Assembly: GCF_007341385.1 (NCBI RefSeq)
Contig: NZ_VJYD01000018.1
Span: 30,429 to 94,428 of the forward strand
From: Flavobacterium daemonense
Lineage (GTDB): Bacteria; Bacteroidota; Bacteroidia; Flavobacteriales; Flavobacteriaceae
Reading direction: 5' to 3'
DNA length: 64,000 nt
How positions within the stretch are numbered: position 1 is the stretch's first letter; each line of letters starts with the position of its first letter. Made by a program: the position numbers and the translations under genes. The notes under the pieces were generated by a model. It saw nothing but the letters and a program-made list of their open reading frames with translations. It ran no database searches and was not told the DNA's origin. Shown here one piece after another: positions 25,938 to 34,446 of the stretch.

Positions 25938-27074
25938 ATGTCTCAACAACAAATCATTTATCTCGATAATAACGCCACAACCCGTGTTGATGAACGAGTT
26001 TTGAATGCTATGCTTCCATATTTTTCGGATATTTATGCAAATGCTTCAAGTAGTCATATTGCTGGTTTGACGGTAAATGAAGCAGTTGAAAATGCTGCTT
26101 GGCAAACCGCAAATCTCATTGGCGCGAAGGAAGACGAAATCATTTTTACATCAGGCGCGACAGAATCTATTAATCTCGCCATTAAAGGTTTAGCAAATCA
26201 AGAACGCAAACATATCATCACGATTTCAACCGAACATAAAGCAGTTTTAAAAACCTGTGAATTCATGGAATCTTTTGATTTTGAGGTTACGTATTTGCCT
26301 GTCACTTCAAGTGGATTTTTAGATCTTTCTGTTTTAAAAAAAGCAATAACTGATGAAACGCTCTTAGTTTGCGTTATGATGACGAATAATGAAACAGGCG
26401 TTCAACAAAATATAACAGCGATTTCTGAAATTGCTCACGCTAAAAATGCACTTTTCATGAGTGATGCAACGCAGTCTGTCGGGAAAATTCCAGTTGATGT
26501 TACTTCGCTTGGAATTGATCTTTTGCCTTTTTCGGCACATAAATTTTATGGTCCAAAAGGCATTGGCGCGCTTTATATTTCGGCGAAAGCCAAAATCAAA
26601 CTGACTCCGCAAATTCATGGAGGCAACCAACAGCGAAAATTACGAAGCGGCACGCTCAATGTTCCCGGAATTATTGGTTTAGGCAAAGCGAGTGAAATTG
26701 CGCTTAACGAAATGAAAAGCGACGAAGAAGAGATTTCAAAATTGAGAGATCAACTCGAAAAAGGTTTGCTTCAATTTGAAGGTTCTTTTGTAAACGGAGC
26801 AATTTCTGAAAGAATTTACAATACTACAAATATCTGTTTTCCGGGTGTTAATTCTGAAACATTGATTATTGCTTTACAGCATATTGCAGTTTCAAATGGC
26901 TCGTCTTGTTCAGCGGTAACTTCTGAACCTTCACATGTTTTAAAAGCTTTAGGATTGTCTGATGAAAATGCTTTGAGTTCGATTCGTTTTAGCTTGGGAA
27001 AATTTACAACTTCTGAAGAAATCGAAGAAACTATTGAGCGCGTTCTGGCTTTAGTTCGACAATTACGTCAATAG
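25938..27074 (+). CDS. Cysteine desulfurase family protein (NifS/IscS-like)
   Basis: A PLP-dependent enzyme that takes sulfur from L-cysteine. The 378-residue form starts at the ATG of MSQQQIIYLDNNATTRVDE; the longer frame begins inside the upstream repeat and is rejected. Visible features: FTSGATESINLAIKG, the PLP-lysine K202 in FSAHKFYGPKG, and the active-site cysteine C324 in NGSSCSAVTSEPSH. Its position between a molybdenum hydroxylase operon and an XdhC/MocA pair suggests that it provides the sulfur for the terminal sulfido ligand of the molybdenum cofactor, as known for a NifS-like partner of XdhC in Rhodobacter. A general role in Fe-S cluster assembly is the alternative. Confidence 0.92.
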   Translation: MSQQQIIYLDNNATTRVDERVLNAMLPYFSDIYANASSSHIAGLTVNEAVENAAWQTANLIGAKEDEIIFTSGATESINLAIKGLANQERKHIITISTEHKAVLKTCEFMESFDFEVTYLPVTSSGFLDLSVLKKAITDETLLVCVMMTNNETGVQQNITAISEIAHAKNALFMSDATQSVGKIPVDVTSLGIDLLPFSAHKFYGPKGIGALYISAKAKIKLTPQIHGGNQQRKLRSGTLNVPGIIGLGKASEIALNEMKSDEEEISKLRDQLEKGLLQFEGSFVNGAISERIYNTTNICFPGVNSETLIIALQHIAVSNGSSCSAVTSEPSHVLKALGLSDENALSSIRFSLGKFTTSEEIEETIERVLALVRQLRQ

Positions 27075-27112
27075 ATTTATTGCCACAAAGTTTTTTTTTA
27101 CAAAGATGAAAA

Positions 27113-27160
27113 ACTTAGAGCCTTAGCAACTTAGAGCCTTAGCAACTTAGAATCTTAGCA
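27113..27160. repeat. Tandem repeat, 3 x 16 bp
   Basis: Three head-to-tail copies of acttagagccttagca (the third with aatc in place of gagcc-type bases) lying just before the convergent nucleotidyltransferase stop codon. The same word family (cttagaaccttagc) is found near 46251, 46447 and 48632. Confidence 0.85.
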
Positions 27161-27162
27161 AC

Positions 27163-27765
27163 TTAAAACTCAGACATCAATTTATTGTAATCCTCTTCAG
27201 TATCAATATCAATATTTCCTTTTTCGAATAAAACCGAAGCAACATCATCAGAAAATCTATTGATTATTTTTTTTGCTCCTTCTTGACCTTTTAATTCCAA
27301 TAATTCGGTGAAATATTTTTTATTGAAAAGCACTGGAGTTCCAAGCGTTTCAGAATAAGCAGAAGCAACAATTCCTTTTCCGGTTTTATAATGTTCTTCA
27401 ATCAGGTTTTCAAAAATTAAACTTGAAACATACGGCTGGTCGCAGACTGCAAAAATGCAATTTTCGGTTTCTGGATATAAGTCTATTAGTTTTTTAAGTC
27501 CGTAAACAATAGAAGACGACATTCCGGATTCCCATTCTGGATTAAAAACAATCTTAATTCTTGACGGATCAAGTTCTTCTTCTATCAATTGATTATTTGC
27601 ACCAGTAACGACAATTATTTTTAAGTCATGAACCAAGGAAGCTTCAGCAATTGTATTTTTAAGAAGCGTTGAATCTTTATAACCCAAAAGTTGTTTGGGC
27701 TGTCCTAATCGAGATGAATTTCCTGCCGCCAAGATTACAATGCCGGTTTTATTTTTAGATTCCAT
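27163..27765 (-). CDS. MobA/MocA-like nucleotidyltransferase
   Basis: A 200-residue NTP-transferase with the N-terminal signature IVILAAGNSSRLGQPKQLL, the catalytic-site CDQPYVSS near residue 108 and a C-terminal dinucleotide-site region. It belongs to the MocA branch that attaches CMP to molybdopterin, giving the cytosine dinucleotide cofactor of PaoABC/xanthine-dehydrogenase-like enzymes. Its start overlaps the end of the XdhC gene by 11 bp, so the two are coupled, and the molybdenum hydroxylase genes lie a few kb away. CTP versus GTP specificity cannot be fixed from sequence alone. Confidence 0.9.
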   Translation of the reverse strand: MESKNKTGIVILAAGNSSRLGQPKQLLGYKDSTLLKNTIAEASLVHDLKIIVVTGANNQLIEEELDPSRIKIVFNPEWESGMSSSIVYGLKKLIDLYPETENCIFAVCDQPYVSSLIFENLIEEHYKTGKGIVASAYSETLGTPVLFNKKYFTELLELKGQEGAKKIINRFSDDVASVLFEKGNIDIDTEEDYNKLMSEF

Positions 27766-28879
27766 AATGAATTTCGTCGTGAATTTTTCCCGACTTGTAT
27801 TTTAAAGAAGTTCCTGTTTTAGCCGATTCAAAAGCCTTTATTTCCGCAACAATTGATAACGCAATTTCTTCTGAAGTTTCGGAGCCAATATCAAGCCCAA
27901 CCGGACTGTGAATTCTATTTAACTGCTCTTCATTCAACGTAATTCCCTCCATTTGAAGATCATCCAGCATTCTATTAAATTTTGATTTTGGACCTAGAAT
28001 TCCGATGTAACGGCAATCTGTATCCAATAATAATTTCAAAACAGCCAAATCATATTTATAATTGTGCGTCATTAAAACAAAATACGTTTGATCGTCAATC
28101 GTAATCGAATTCAAAAAATCTTCTTGTTTTACGGCCAAAACCTGACTCGCTTCTGGAAAACGTTTTTTAGTTGCGTGTGTGCTTCGGCCTTCGCCAATAG
28201 TAACTTCCCAGCCAAGCAAAGCGCTCATTTTTACGATTGGCTGAACGTCATTTCCAGCTCCCGCAATGACTAACGAAATCGGCGGATTTACATATTCAAT
28301 CAAGGCTTCGTCTTCTGGATTTTCCTGAAGTTTTTTTACAGCCGATTTTTTGGTCAGAAGCACTTCTTTAGCATCCGAAATTAAATTCAAAGCATTATTG
28401 TTATGATGTAAAACCGGACTGTCTTTTCTAAAAAACAAGCTCGTTCCTATTTGTGGCGCTCCTCTTTTTAAAGAAAAAATCGTAATAATTACGGCTTCTT
28501 TTCTATCTGCTTTTAATTGTTTTAAAAGCTGAATAGGATTATTTTCTAATTCATTGTCAATGTATTCAAACAAAATATGAACAATTCCGTTACATCCCAG
28601 CTGAAGACCAATTTCGGCGTCGTCTTCATTGCTGGTATTATAAGTAACTAATTTATTTTGTTTTTGATTGATGGAAAGAAGCGCTTTTCGGAGCGCATCG
28701 CCTTCAAGACACCCTCCACTTATTGCTCCAGTCAGCAAACCGTCTTCGGTCACGAGCATTCGCGCGCCGGGCTGTCTGTATGAAGAGCCTTCGACTTTGA
28801 CAACTGTTGCCAGAGCTGTCTTTTTACCTGCTGTTTTTGCTTCTGAATATGCTTGTAGAATTTGGCTGATTTCCTTCAT
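27755..28879 (-). CDS. XdhC/CoxI family molybdenum cofactor maturation protein
   Basis: A 374-residue chaperone-like protein that binds the molybdenum cofactor, promotes its sulfuration and delivers it to molybdenum hydroxylases. N-terminal XdhC_CoxI domain with ATVVKVEGSSYRQPGARM and GAISGGCLEGD; C-terminal Rossmann-like XdhC_C domain with LVIAGAGNDVQPIVKMS and YIGILGPKSKFNRML. The ATG at 28879 (MKEISQ) is preferred over an upstream TTG. It forms an overlapping pair with the MocA-like gene. The roughly 220 bp upstream show no promoter I can define. Confidence 0.93.
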   Translation of the reverse strand: MKEISQILQAYSEAKTAGKKTALATVVKVEGSSYRQPGARMLVTEDGLLTGAISGGCLEGDALRKALLSINQKQNKLVTYNTSNEDDAEIGLQLGCNGIVHILFEYIDNELENNPIQLLKQLKADRKEAVIITIFSLKRGAPQIGTSLFFRKDSPVLHHNNNALNLISDAKEVLLTKKSAVKKLQENPEDEALIEYVNPPISLVIAGAGNDVQPIVKMSALLGWEVTIGEGRSTHATKKRFPEASQVLAVKQEDFLNSITIDDQTYFVLMTHNYKYDLAVLKLLLDTDCRYIGILGPKSKFNRMLDDLQMEGITLNEEQLNRIHSPVGLDIGSETSEEIALSIVAEIKAFESAKTGTSLKYKSGKIHDEIHYGI

Positions 28880-29102
28880 AAAATAATAATTAACCAGCAA
28901 AACAAACTTCTGATGATTCTTTGACTGTCTAAAATTAAAAAATATTATAAAATTAAGCGTTGGAAAATCATTTAAGTTTAAAAAATGAGTGCGTATTTAA
29001 CAATATCGAAACAATTATTTTTTCTAGCAATATCATTTATATCTCGAAGTTTTGTATTTTTATCTGTAGCAAAATAAATTAGTTAACTTAAAAATAAACT
29101 GC

Positions 29103-29435
29103 ATGGGAAAATTTGTAATTACTAAAAGAGCCAACGGAGAATTTCAATTCAATTTAAAAGCCGGAAATGGACAAACGATTTTAACAAGTGAAGGTTATAC
29201 TACTAAAGCTGCTTGCACGAACGGAATCGAATCTGTGAAAACAAATTCGCAAGATGATGGCCGTTTTGACAGAAAAGAGTCAAGCAATGGCAAACCGTAT
29301 TTCAATTTAAAAGCCAGCAACGGACAAATTATTGGATCAAGCGAAATGTACGAAAGTGTTGCCGCTAGAGAAAACGGAATCGAATCTGTAAAGAAAAATG
29401 CTCCTGATGCTGAAACTGACGATCAGACGGCTTAA
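29103..29435 (+). CDS. YegP family protein (tandem DUF1508)
   Basis: A 110-residue protein made of two DUF1508 repeats: GKFVITKRANGEFQFNLKAG with GQTILTSEGY, and again KESSNGKPYFNLKASNGQ with IIGSSEMYES, each closed by ENGIESVK-type helices. YegP-family proteins are small and soluble, and no clear biochemical role is known to me. It is a single gene with its own terminator. The acidic tail (PDAETDDQTA) follows the second repeat. Confidence 0.93.
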   Translation: MGKFVITKRANGEFQFNLKAGNGQTILTSEGYTTKAACTNGIESVKTNSQDDGRFDRKESSNGKPYFNLKASNGQIIGSSEMYESVAARENGIESVKKNAPDAETDDQTA

Positions 29436-29453
29436 GGCTTATTATTTATAAAT

Positions 29454-29494
29454 AAAAAAAGCTGTTTCTAATTATTTTAGAAACAGCTTTTTTA
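29454..29494. terminator. Bidirectional terminator
   Basis: Hairpin aaaagctgtttct / agaaacagctttt with an A-run on the left and a T-run on the right, between the convergent YegP-like gene and the GH51 gene. Confidence 0.85.
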
Positions 29495-29523
29495 TTGTCC
29501 TTAAAACTACTTCTAAAAGCAAT

Positions 29524-32076
29524 TTATTTTGTTTTGGCATGTATTACAACGAAGGAATACGGAGGCAATTCTCTTGAAAAAGCTTCTTTAATTCCAATTT
29601 TCTGAGTAACTGGTCTTGCTGTTGTATTCTCTGGCGAACCCGATAATATCGTGTAATCAGCATTTTCCAACAATGAAAAATTCGATAATTCAATTGACGG
29701 CGTTACAGCAACCGGAAGCACGTTGACCAACTTGATAATCAAATCTCCAGAAGCTTGATCTTTTACAACAGAAAGTCCAATGCGTTTATTTACTTCGTCA
29801 TTATCTGAAACTTTAACCGAACTTTCAATATAAATATCGCCCGGATTTTGCCCATACAATTTTTGCACAAAATAATTTACGGTTGGCTTCACTTCACTTC
29901 CTGTAAAATAAATCAAATCGGGATTCCATTGTGTGTGTTTTTCTCTTGCTAATAAAGGTGCATACGAAGCCATTGCGACCACATCACCATTTCGTTCTAC
30001 TCCCGTTAAATATAAAGCTTCCGCCAAAGCATTATAAAATTTATTCCCGCGTGAAGCATATTCGCCCAAATATACTTTTGATTTTGAGCGGTCATAGCTG
30101 TCATAGAAATCCTGATTATTGATAAACCAGCCCGGCGTTTGATAATAATGCTCATCAACCATTGGCAATTTCAAATCATCGGCAATTTTCCAGCCTTCAT
30201 TGTAATCTGTTCCTTCAAAAAAGGGTCCAACGGTTCCTATTATAGTAATTTCGGGATATTTCTGCTGAACGGCTTTTACGATCATTCGGTATCTTTCTTC
30301 AAAAACATCACTGATCAAATCTTCATTTCCAATTCCAATATATTTTAAATTGAAAGGTTTTGGATGTCCCGCTTCGGCGCGTTTTTTACCCCAAACGGTA
30401 TTCACGCTTCCGTTGGCATATTCGATTAAATCCAAAACATCCTGAACGTATTCGTCCATATCTTCCATCGGGATTCCGAATTGCTGTCCCGAACCTCCGT
30501 CAGATGAATTTTGACACGGAACTCCGGCCGCTAAAACCGGAACCGCCTCGGCACCTAAATCTTCGCAAAACTGAAAATATTCAAAATATCCTAATCCCAT
30601 TGATTGATGATAACCCCAGATATTTCGCATTGGGATTCGGCCTTCAAGCGGACCAATTGTGTTTTTCCATTTGTAAATATTGTGTAATCCATCGCCATGC
30701 GCCACGCATCCGCCAGGGAAACGAACAAATTTTGGATGCATGTCCGCAATTGCTTCAGCAAGATCCAAACGAAGTCCGTTTTTGCGATTTTTGAAAGTTT
30801 TTTGAGGAAAAAGCGAAACCATATCAACTTCAGTTTCTCCATTTGTACTAATTTCTAAATGCGCATCGTTTACTGTTTTTGAAACCTTTAAAATCAAGTT
30901 GATTTTCTTCCAAGAAGACGTTGGCGTAAAAGATGTTTCGGCTAAAATTTCTCCGTTTGAAGATTTTAATCGAACTATTGCTTTTGAACCTTTTGCAAAA
31001 ACACTAAAATCGTACTTTTCATTAGCTTTCAAAGCAATTCCGTCAAAACCAGAATTGCTGATGCTGCCTTTTGAAATTATTGCATAATTTGGATTGTTAG
31101 CGTGAATTGGATTTTCTTTGGCAATTTTAAAATCACCGCTCCACGCCATTGTTGCGTTCCATTTTTCGTCTCTTTCTTTTTTATCGTGCAAGGCATATTC
31201 GAAGTCACGATTTTGAATCAATTCGCCATACAAACCTCCGTCAGCGGCATAATTAATATCTTCAAAGAAAACGCCGGTAAGCATATTACTGATTTTTTTG
31301 GACTGCTCGCCATTTATTTTAATTTCGGCCTTTACCGGTTTCAAACCTGCAAATAATAAACTGTCACTTTTTGGAGACGTATTGTCTTTTTTGTCTCTAA
31401 ATTTAACCGATTCCATATTTTTAATCATAGAATCGACCAAACTCCAATCTACTTGATGCAAAGTCCCTTGCACAACTACGCCTTGAATTGTGATTTCTTT
31501 TTTCTGTTTGATCGAAGAATCATCGGCGTCAATTGTTGTCGGACTGTAATTTTTGAAATCTTTTGTTGCTGTAGCATAATTTTTTCCGCTTTCGCTGAAG
31601 TGCACTAAATATTGACCTTCTTTTTGACTCACCTGAACATTTTGAATAATCGATTTATCTTGGGCTTTTCCAACAAAACTTTTCATTCCTTGAATGTAAT
31701 TTTGTCTTCCCCAATTCACTAAATCCTTACTTTCGGAATGTGCAAAAACATTGTCTTTTACGCTCCAGAAACAGTGAAAAATTCCAGCATTATCACGAAT
31801 CAAAAAAGGTTCAGACATGCTTTTTCCTGTTGGTCCCCAGCTTCCAAAATCTGATTTCAGAAAACTGAATTCGGGCCCAATCGGAAACCAGTTTTTCTGA
31901 TCGGTACTCCATGCAAAATGAAGTCCGTTTTTGCCATTATTCTTCAAGGTCGAATAGGCAAATAGATAGACTTTATCTGGCTTTTCCATTGGCTTTATGC
32001 CAAATCCGGACGTTATAAAAATAATCGTAAAAAGTAAAATCAAGCTAAAAAGACAGCGCAGCAAAAATGTTCTCAT
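29524..32076 (-). CDS. GH51 alpha-L-arabinofuranosidase with partial GH43-like N-terminus
   Basis: An 850-residue exported enzyme. After a signal anchor or peptide (about 1-25), residues about 34-190 look like the first blades of a GH43 propeller (LFAYSTLKNNGKNGLHFAWS, then STDQKNWFPIGPEF). The GH51 part begins near residue 258 (KINGEQSKKISNMLTGVFFE), includes a carbohydrate-binding-like segment (about 310-410), and has a TIM barrel with acid/base E585 in IGIGNEDLI and nucleophile E672 in VYLGEYASRG, then a C-terminal beta domain. It removes alpha-L-arabinofuranose from arabinan or arabinogalactan chains. Its ATG overlaps the stop of the upstream GH27 gene by 1 bp, so they are co-translated. 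Confidence 0.92.
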   Translation of the reverse strand: MRTFLLRCLFSLILLFTIIFITSGFGIKPMEKPDKVYLFAYSTLKNNGKNGLHFAWSTDQKNWFPIGPEFSFLKSDFGSWGPTGKSMSEPFLIRDNAGIFHCFWSVKDNVFAHSESKDLVNWGRQNYIQGMKSFVGKAQDKSIIQNVQVSQKEGQYLVHFSESGKNYATATKDFKNYSPTTIDADDSSIKQKKEITIQGVVVQGTLHQVDWSLVDSMIKNMESVKFRDKKDNTSPKSDSLLFAGLKPVKAEIKINGEQSKKISNMLTGVFFEDINYAADGGLYGELIQNRDFEYALHDKKERDEKWNATMAWSGDFKIAKENPIHANNPNYAIISKGSISNSGFDGIALKANEKYDFSVFAKGSKAIVRLKSSNGEILAETSFTPTSSWKKINLILKVSKTVNDAHLEISTNGETEVDMVSLFPQKTFKNRKNGLRLDLAEAIADMHPKFVRFPGGCVAHGDGLHNIYKWKNTIGPLEGRIPMRNIWGYHQSMGLGYFEYFQFCEDLGAEAVPVLAAGVPCQNSSDGGSGQQFGIPMEDMDEYVQDVLDLIEYANGSVNTVWGKKRAEAGHPKPFNLKYIGIGNEDLISDVFEERYRMIVKAVQQKYPEITIIGTVGPFFEGTDYNEGWKIADDLKLPMVDEHYYQTPGWFINNQDFYDSYDRSKSKVYLGEYASRGNKFYNALAEALYLTGVERNGDVVAMASYAPLLAREKHTQWNPDLIYFTGSEVKPTVNYFVQKLYGQNPGDIYIESSVKVSDNDEVNKRIGLSVVKDQASGDLIIKLVNVLPVAVTPSIELSNFSLLENADYTILSGSPENTTARPVTQKIGIKEAFSRELPPYSFVVIHAKTK

Positions 32077-33443
32077 TATTTTTTACCTTTTAATTGATAT
32101 AAAACGGAAGCATGCGCTTTTAAATCTGCCGAAATTTCTTTTGAAGACAATTTAGATTTTTCACTCGTCCACATATTCAAAACCTCAATTGAACCAGAAA
32201 GTCCAAGGTCTGAAAGATTTACTGAAACTTTTTCTGAAGCATCTGAAATATTAAATAAAGCCAGATAAACACTGCCGTCTTTTGCATTTTTTGAAGTCAC
32301 CGCAATTTTTCCATCTTTTTGGAAAAGCTGTTTTACAGCCGTGCTCTCGTTGTGCATTTTTACAACTTCTTTATTCGTTAATAACGAAAGCGTAAAAGCA
32401 TCATTGCTCGGCAAATCGCCACCAAAAAATAAAGGTGATTTGAAAATATTGAAAAACGTAATTAATGTGTATTGCTCGTCTTTTGTCAAACGCGTCATGC
32501 GGTCTACACCACGTTCTCCACGCACTGAAATACGTCCAAGCGGAATCATATCGCAGTCTGGCCACGTTCCCGGCGCAATGTAAGGATACCATTTTTGAGC
32601 CACATCCATTAAATGTGTGATGTGCGGCCAAGTGTCCCAAACATCGTCAACCATTCTCCACATATTGGCATGCGTGCTCACATGTGGCGCAGCCGAAATT
32701 GGCGTTTCCCCCGGAGAGGTACTCAATACAATTTTACGTCCGCATTTGTCGATCGCATTTCTGATCAAGTTGATTTCTCCCTCATGATAAGGTCTTGACA
32801 AATCATCAATTTTGATAAAATCAACACCCCATTGTGCGTATAATTCAAATATAGAATTGTAATATTCCTGAGCTCCAGGCTTGTCTGCAACAACGGTATA
32901 ATTATCTTTCAGCCATTCGCATTGGAGAGCTGTTGAATAAATTTGGTCTGCCGTGATTCCGTTTGCACCTTTAATTGGCAGTTTATCTTCAACTGCTTTT
33001 TTAGGAACGCCACGCATAATGTGAATTCCAAATTTCAATTCTTTTTTATGAATATAATCGGCTAAAGGCTTAAAACCTTGCCCGTCTTTTGCAGAAGGAA
33101 ATCGGTTGACAGCTGGCAAATATCTTCCAAATTTATCCATCACATAACGTGGGTCTTTCTGGTTGTAACCGCCCGCTTTGTCATTTTCTACAAACCATCT
33201 AATATCCACAACAACATATTCCCAACCATATTTTTTAAGCTCTTTTGCCATATAATCGGCATTGGCTTTTACTTCGTGTTCTTCTACAGTTGGTCCGTAA
33301 CAATCCCAGCTGTTCCAGCCCATTGGCGGTGTTTGCGCCCATTCTTTAAATTCTTCTTTTCCAACTGTTTTGGTCTGTGCATTAGAAGAGATTGATGCCA
33401 AAACAATTCCTAAAGTAAGGGTAATTCTGTTTTTTACTTTCAT
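32076..33443 (-). CDS. GH27 alpha-galactosidase / beta-L-arabinopyranosidase
   Basis: A secreted 455-residue GH27 enzyme; the ATG at 33443 gives a clean signal peptide (MKVKNRITLTLGIVLASISS, then NAQ). The barrel opens with PPMGWNSWDCYGP. The nucleophile is D213 in VDFIKIDDLSRP, and a second conserved acid lies in GTWPDCDMIPLG. GH27 retains activity on terminal alpha-D-galactose or beta-L-arabinopyranose, both ends found in plant arabinogalactan, which suits the coupled GH51 arabinofuranosidase. A perfect 6-bp inverted repeat lies about 65 bp upstream. Confidence 0.93.
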   Translation of the reverse strand: MKVKNRITLTLGIVLASISSNAQTKTVGKEEFKEWAQTPPMGWNSWDCYGPTVEEHEVKANADYMAKELKKYGWEYVVVDIRWFVENDKAGGYNQKDPRYVMDKFGRYLPAVNRFPSAKDGQGFKPLADYIHKKELKFGIHIMRGVPKKAVEDKLPIKGANGITADQIYSTALQCEWLKDNYTVVADKPGAQEYYNSIFELYAQWGVDFIKIDDLSRPYHEGEINLIRNAIDKCGRKIVLSTSPGETPISAAPHVSTHANMWRMVDDVWDTWPHITHLMDVAQKWYPYIAPGTWPDCDMIPLGRISVRGERGVDRMTRLTKDEQYTLITFFNIFKSPLFFGGDLPSNDAFTLSLLTNKEVVKMHNESTAVKQLFQKDGKIAVTSKNAKDGSVYLALFNISDASEKVSVNLSDLGLSGSIEVLNMWTSEKSKLSSKEISADLKAHASVLYQLKGKK

Positions 33444-33506
33444 TTTAATATAAATAAATGTGAATATTACACTTGTAAATATATAAAACTTTTTGACATA
33501 ATACAC

Positions 33507-33524
33507 ATTAACCTCAGTGTTAAT
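33507..33524. promoter_or_regulatory. Inverted repeat upstream of the GH27-GH51 operon
   Basis: ATTAAC-CTCAGT-GTTAAT, a perfect 6-bp inverted repeat with a 6-bp spacer, 64 bp upstream of the GH27 start. It is a reasonable operator shape, but I find no second copy in the window and the binding protein is unknown. Confidence 0.35.
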
Positions 33525-33593
33525 CAAAAAAACAGAAAGATTGATTTAAAATTTAAGAAAAGGTGGTTTTTGAGATGTATATAATTAAAAAAA

Positions 33594-33763
33594 GCGCAAA
33601 ATCAGTGACATTTGCGCAGCGCTTCTTATTCTAAGAAAAATTTATTCGACCCACAATCGTTAGCGCAGATTTACAATCCGTGCCGTAAAGTAAAGCTCTT
33701 ACTTTAATAAAAAAATTATGTCCAATCTTTGAGGGCACAGATTGCAAATCTGCGCTAACGATA
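33594..33763. repeat. Palindromic sequences between lutC and GH27
   Basis: Two structures fill this part of a 415-bp gap: a hairpin gcgcaaa / tttgcgc at 33594-33617, and a long inverted repeat with arms cgttagcgcagatttacaat and gcaaatctgcgctaacg (about 33656-33763, arms about 27 bp). The second resembles the family A layout but its sequence is unrelated. No ORF is supported. Confidence 0.75.
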
Positions 33764-33793
33764 ATGTCTTTGAAACATAGATAATTCAAGAAA

Positions 33794-33836
33794 CAAAAAA
33801 AACTGCATAAAAACCACAAAAGTCTTTATACAGTTT
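33794..33836 (-). terminator. Terminator of the rhamnose/lactate cluster
   Basis: On the minus strand, hairpin AAACTGTATAAA / TTTATGCAGTTT followed by a T-run, 23 bp after the lutC stop codon. Confidence 0.75.
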
Positions 33837-33858
33837 AGTATATTTTTAAACTAAAATT

Positions 33859-34446
33859 TTATCCCATCACATAAACAACCAATCCCCTAGCCCCGTGCGC
33901 ACCCAAAACTAAAGATTGTTCAATATCAGCCGTTTTTGAAGGCCCAGCGATGAAAGTTCCGAAACCATAATCTTGATTTTCTATTTTTTCATACGCTTGA
34001 TGCATCGTTGGATATATGTTTTCTTTATTTACAATAATAGCCAAATATTGTGCTATGAAAGGAGCAACACGTTGTCCTAAAATATCATCGGTTACCCAAA
34101 GCGCACTGTTTTCTGCCACGCCAAAATGCGCTTTTACAATCGTCAATTCCACATTTTTAAGCGAATGCGGATCGTCATTTGTCCAATCTAAACTTGCAAT
34201 TTCTGAAAGTTCTGGGAGCGTTGTTACAATGCGCTTTTCAATATTATAATGTTCTTTGATGTATGAAATTATATCATCATAACTAGAAACTTCTACTGTG
34301 TTTCCTCCAATGTTTTTCAGCACTGTTTTATACGTTTCTAAAACATCAAATGTTTCAGAACCTAAAACTTTTAAGTCTGGCAAAGCGGTAACAGAAGCAG
34401 GTTGATTCTGTTTTATTTTATTTAATATTTCAGCTTTACTGCTCAT
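33859..34446 (-). CDS. lutC: LutC/YkgG-type LUD domain protein
   Basis: A 195-residue LUD-domain subunit of the LutABC L-lactate oxidation complex, which converts L-lactate to pyruvate. Recognisable features are AHFGVAENSALWVTDDILG and the C-terminal GPSKTADIEQSLVLGAHGARGL, typical of the YkgG/LutC family. Its start lies inside the end of lutB (11-bp overlap), showing tight coupling. The catalytic roles of individual Lut subunits are not well defined. Last gene of the rhamnose/lactate cluster, followed by a terminator. Confidence 0.93.
   Translation of the reverse strand: MSSKAEILNKIKQNQPASVTALPDLKVLGSETFDVLETYKTVLKNIGGNTVEVSSYDDIISYIKEHYNIEKRIVTTLPELSEIASLDWTNDDPHSLKNVELTIVKAHFGVAENSALWVTDDILGQRVAPFIAQYLAIIVNKENIYPTMHQAYEKIENQDYGFGTFIAGPSKTADIEQSLVLGAHGARGLVVYVMG

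Noticed and set aside
27113..27160. Possible CRISPR-like array (three regularly repeated 16-bp units)
   Set aside because: Units are adjacent with no spacers and no cas genes are near; it is a simple tandem repeat.
30360..30794. 144-codon plus-strand frame inside the GH51 gene
   Set aside because: Fully contained in a well-supported GH51 coding region on the other strand; antisense shadow.
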